From Bradyrhizobium diazoefficiens (GTDB lineage Bacteria; Pseudomonadota; Alphaproteobacteria; Rhizobiales; Xanthobacteraceae), in assembly GCF_016612535.1 (NCBI RefSeq), contig NZ_JAENXS010000003.1, forward strand, positions 496,001-560,000: DNA of 64,000 bases, in the 5' to 3' direction. Under the pieces are notes generated by a model that worked only from the letters and a program-made list of their open reading frames with translations, made no database searches and was not told where the DNA came from. The position numbers were made by a program, and so were the translations under genes. Numbering within the stretch: the first letter of the stretch is position 1; each line of letters begins with the position of its first letter. Of the stretch, positions 61,647-64,000 are shown one piece after another.

Positions 61647-61952
61647 GGCATTCTCTCCATGTTGTTGAGACCTGTGCTAAGTGCGCCGTCTGGCAGTCGT
61701 TCCGCGGTTTCTCGCATGCGGGGTCACATCGACGTGAGCCCGCACAGGATGTGCGGCTTTTGCCACGCAACCTGGCGCATCCGCACCGGTGCGAGGGGTT
61801 TGCGTGCCGTTAACGTTTCGCTAGTGCGCCCGGCAGCATTTGAGCCGCTATCGCCCCTTGTGTGTTAGGCTTACCGGCATTTGGTGAGGGAGCCTTAACC
61901 CTCTGTCCGTCGTGATCGGATAGGTTGTGAGCCGGATAACCGGGATCCTTCC
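61647..61952. other. 306-base divergent promoter region
   Basis: Separates two divergent genes for exported proteins. No hairpin or small gene seen. GGAG-like AGAGAAT sits before the minus gene start. Confidence 0.35.
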
Positions 61953-62438
61953 ATGCGCGCATCCGCGCTTGCAGCCATTCTGATCGGACTGCCCGCGACG
62001 GCCTTTGCCGGCGGCGGTTTCGATATCGTCATTCCCGGCCGTCCTGGTGTGCCCATCATCATCAACAACATCGATGCGTCCTACACCGTCGTCGAAGGTG
62101 TCTGGGGCCTGGGCAAGGGCGTCCAGGTGCAGCCTACGATCTATGGCGGGCGTTACGTGACGGAGCGGCAGCCGACCGATGTCGGCCATTATTATCCGAG
62201 CATGGGCCTTCAGCCCGGCTATGGCCGTCTCGAGGTCGAGCCGCCAGCGAGCCGCAAATTGCCGAAGCCGGCGGAGAGCTATCACCAGAGCTGGGGCGCC
62301 TCATCCGCGCCGCTGCCGCCGCAAATGGATGTGCCGGTTAATCCGTCGCCGGTGATCCTCGCGCCTGAGATCAACGACCGTCCGCGGCGCCCTCGACCAC
62401 GGCCGCATGCAGCAATGCCCGGCAAGCCGCCGGGTTAA
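61953..62438 (+). CDS. Exported Pro-rich protein
   Basis: 161 residues: signal peptide (1-19, cut after AFA), Gly/Ile-rich start (FDIVIPGRPGVPIIINNIDA) and Pro-rich C-terminus. I do not recognise a functional family. Followed after 45 bases by a Gly/Tyr-rich exported protein, so probably co-transcribed. Confidence 0.6.
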   Translation: MRASALAAILIGLPATAFAGGGFDIVIPGRPGVPIIINNIDASYTVVEGVWGLGKGVQVQPTIYGGRYVTERQPTDVGHYYPSMGLQPGYGRLEVEPPASRKLPKPAESYHQSWGASSAPLPPQMDVPVNPSPVILAPEINDRPRRPRPRPHAAMPGKPPG

Positions 62439-62483
62439 GAAACGTCAAAATCCAACAAAAACGGAAATCAACAGGAGAGAGTA

Positions 62484-63029
62484 ATGCGTCAGATGATTTC
62501 GGGACTGGTCGCGGCAGCTGCCGTGATGTTTATGGGCGCTGCGCCCGCCATGGCCTGCGGCTTCAACCCGTGCCAGCCGGTTGCGCCCGTCTTCTCCGGC
62601 TGTAACACCGGCTGTGGCGGTTATGGCGCCGGTTATGGCTACGGCTATGAGCGTCTCGCCGAGCCGACCACGCAATATTACTACGTCAACCAGGGCCCGA
62701 CCTATACCGGTCCGGGCGCCTTCGCGCCGTACCCGACCTATCAAGAGGACGCCGTCGTCGCGCCCGCCAACTACGGCTACGGCCATGGCTATGGTTACAG
62801 CCACGGCTATGGACATGGCTACGGCTATGGCGCAGCTGCCGTGGAAGCGCCGGCCGCTTATCCCTACTATCACCGCCCGCACTATCGCCCGTATCACTAC
62901 GGCTATGGCCCGCGCTACGGCTATCTGCCGCGCACGCATTACGGCTACGGCCCGCGCTATGGCTACGCCCATCGCTACGCGCCGGCGCCGTATTATGGCG
63001 GCCATCGCGTGCTGCGCCGCTATTACTGA
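62484..63029 (+). CDS. Exported Gly/Tyr/His-rich repeat protein
   Basis: 181 residues: signal peptide (1-24, cut after AMA), four Cys near the N-terminus, then GYG/HGYG and RYGY repeats. Such proteins tend to be extracellular or wall-associated and may condense or bind metal. GGAGAG before ATG fixes the start. Confidence 0.7.
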   Translation: MRQMISGLVAAAAVMFMGAAPAMACGFNPCQPVAPVFSGCNTGCGGYGAGYGYGYERLAEPTTQYYYVNQGPTYTGPGAFAPYPTYQEDAVVAPANYGYGHGYGYSHGYGHGYGYGAAAVEAPAAYPYYHRPHYRPYHYGYGPRYGYLPRTHYGYGPRYGYAHRYAPAPYYGGHRVLRRYY

Positions 63030-63055
63030 TCCCTGATCGGTCGAGCCAACGAAAC

Positions 63056-63085
63056 GCCCGTCCGCACAATGCGGACGGGCATTTT
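63056..63085 (+). terminator. Intrinsic terminator
   Basis: GCCCGTCCGC / GCGGACGGGC 10-bp stem with 5-base loop, then ATTTTGCTTTG. It lies between convergent genes and may serve both. Confidence 0.85.
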
Positions 63086-63091
63086 GCTTTG

Positions 63092-63922
63092 TTAGGGCTT
63101 CATCAGCCCAAGCCGGCTCGCCCCGACATAGAGCGAGAGCACGGCGGCATTCGAGACGTTGAGGCTCTTGATCTCGCCGGGCATGTCGAGCCGCGCCACG
63201 AAGCTGCAGGTGTCGCGCGTCAACCGCCGCAGGCCTTTTCCTTCCGCGCCGAGCACCAGCGCGAGCGGCGCGCGCAGCGCGACGTGACTGAGGTCCTCGC
63301 TGCCTTCGCTGTCCAGCCCGACGGTCTGGAAGCCGATGTCGTTCAGCGTGGTCAGCGCGCGCGCGAGGTTTGTCACGGTGACCATCGGCACCAGCTCCAG
63401 CGCGCCGGACGCGGCCTTGGCCAGCACGCCGGTCGCCTCCGGGCTGTGATGTGCGGTTGTGACGATCGCCTTCACCGCGAACGCCGCGGCCGAGCGCAGG
63501 ATCGCGCCGACATTGTGCGGATCGGTGATCTGGTCGAGCACCAGCACCATGCCGTCCTGTGCCAACGTCTCGATGTCAGGCGAGGGCAGGGGCTCGGCCT
63601 CGGCCAGCAGGCCCTGATGCACCGCGTCGGGCGACAGCAGGCGGTCGATCTCCTGGGGCCGCACGATCTCGGGCGCGATGCGGGTTTCGATGTTCTCGTC
63701 CGCCAGCCGCTTTGCGGCGTTCTCGGTCAGCGTCAGCTTGCGGATCTGGCGCTGCGGATTTTGCAGCGCCATGGTGACGGTGTGCCAGCCATAGAGGATG
63801 ACGGGACCGTCGGGTCCCGAATCGCGCTCGCGCCAGGCCGGCCGGCCGGCCGATTTCCCGGGCCTGTTGAAGGGCTTAGATCCGCTCCGGGGCCCCTTGG
63901 GGGTGAATTTTCGATCCTTCAT
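63092..63922 (-). CDS. rlmB: 23S rRNA (guanosine-2-O-)-methyltransferase RlmB
   Basis: 276 residues from MKDRKFTPKGPRSGSKPFNR. Basic tail, substrate-binding domain (ILYGWHTVTMALQNP), then the SPOUT knot: DQITDPHNVGAILRSAAAF, LVLGAEGKGLRRLT and SLNVSNAAVLSLY are the three SpoU motifs. Methylates a ribose in 23S rRNA. Length is normal. The frame extends 36 bases upstream, but ATG 63922 opens the typical basic tail. Confidence 0.9.
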   Translation of the reverse strand: MKDRKFTPKGPRSGSKPFNRPGKSAGRPAWRERDSGPDGPVILYGWHTVTMALQNPQRQIRKLTLTENAAKRLADENIETRIAPEIVRPQEIDRLLSPDAVHQGLLAEAEPLPSPDIETLAQDGMVLVLDQITDPHNVGAILRSAAAFAVKAIVTTAHHSPEATGVLAKAASGALELVPMVTVTNLARALTTLNDIGFQTVGLDSEGSEDLSHVALRAPLALVLGAEGKGLRRLTRDTCSFVARLDMPGEIKSLNVSNAAVLSLYVGASRLGLMKP

Positions 63923-64000
63923 GGGCTCGCTTGTGTCATGGGTCCCGGAATATGGCAATTTGGGTGGCTTCGGGGGCGATTTTAGCTGTTCGCCTCGGTT

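Overview
The flanks (about 1-15,268 and 61,034-64,000) are GC-rich chromosome of a Bradyrhizobium-like alphaproteobacterium. They carry a lytic transglycosylase tail, a DUF2336 protein, a receiver/Hpt pair, NAD kinase, an S10 peptidase, a porin-like beta-barrel, two methyltransferases, a GFA-family protein and the rRNA methyltransferase RlmB, plus many small secreted proteins of a rhizobial type. A palindromic interspersed repeat of the kind common in Bradyrhizobium lies at 2043-2133.

Between them sits a visibly AT-richer integrated element of about 44.8 kb, inserted in a tRNA-Thr(UGU) gene that reads leftward. A 38-bp direct repeat, the 5-prime half of the tRNA from the anticodon loop to base 1, marks both ends (16229-16266 and 60996-61033). 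The intact tRNA-Thr now stands at the left end, so the element supplied its 5-prime half and promoter region. A third, decayed copy of the 3-prime half at 15265-15314 shows that a second, 0.93-kb insert with a MarR-like gene lies in tandem to the left.

Element layout. 16.4-17.7 kb: accessory genes with strong ribosome binding sites. 17.7-21.6 kb: leftward early genes including a recombination set (possible NinB-like protein, PD-(D/E)XK exonuclease, ssDNA-annealing-like protein). 22.3-24.9 kb: rightward genes, an HNH nuclease and two strongly structured RNA candidates, the second with its own terminator. 25.7-50.6 kb: one long leftward late region with terminases, portal, scaffold-like protein, capsid, decoration protein, beta-helix and fibre-like proteins, long helical internal proteins, M23 endolysin and a small holin candidate. 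No tape-measure or sheath gene is seen, so a short-tailed phage is likely. 51.3-56.0 kb: small genes, several with their own terminator and strong ribosome binding site. 55.9-60.9 kb: a replication-relaxation protein, a VirD4/TraD-like ATPase, an excisionase-like protein and the integrase.

The most unusual features are: a complete tRNA-Gln(UUG) lying in frame inside the integrase gene; the two structured RNAs; a conjugation-type coupling ATPase and replication-relaxation protein in a tailed-phage genome; virion proteins with Sec signal peptides and Thr/Ser-rich repeats that recall surface proteins of Patescibacteria (CPR); and a split in translation start style, with the phage core using T-ATG starts without Shine-Dalgarno sequences while the edges use strong ones. 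Homology statements come from motif recognition only; no search was run.
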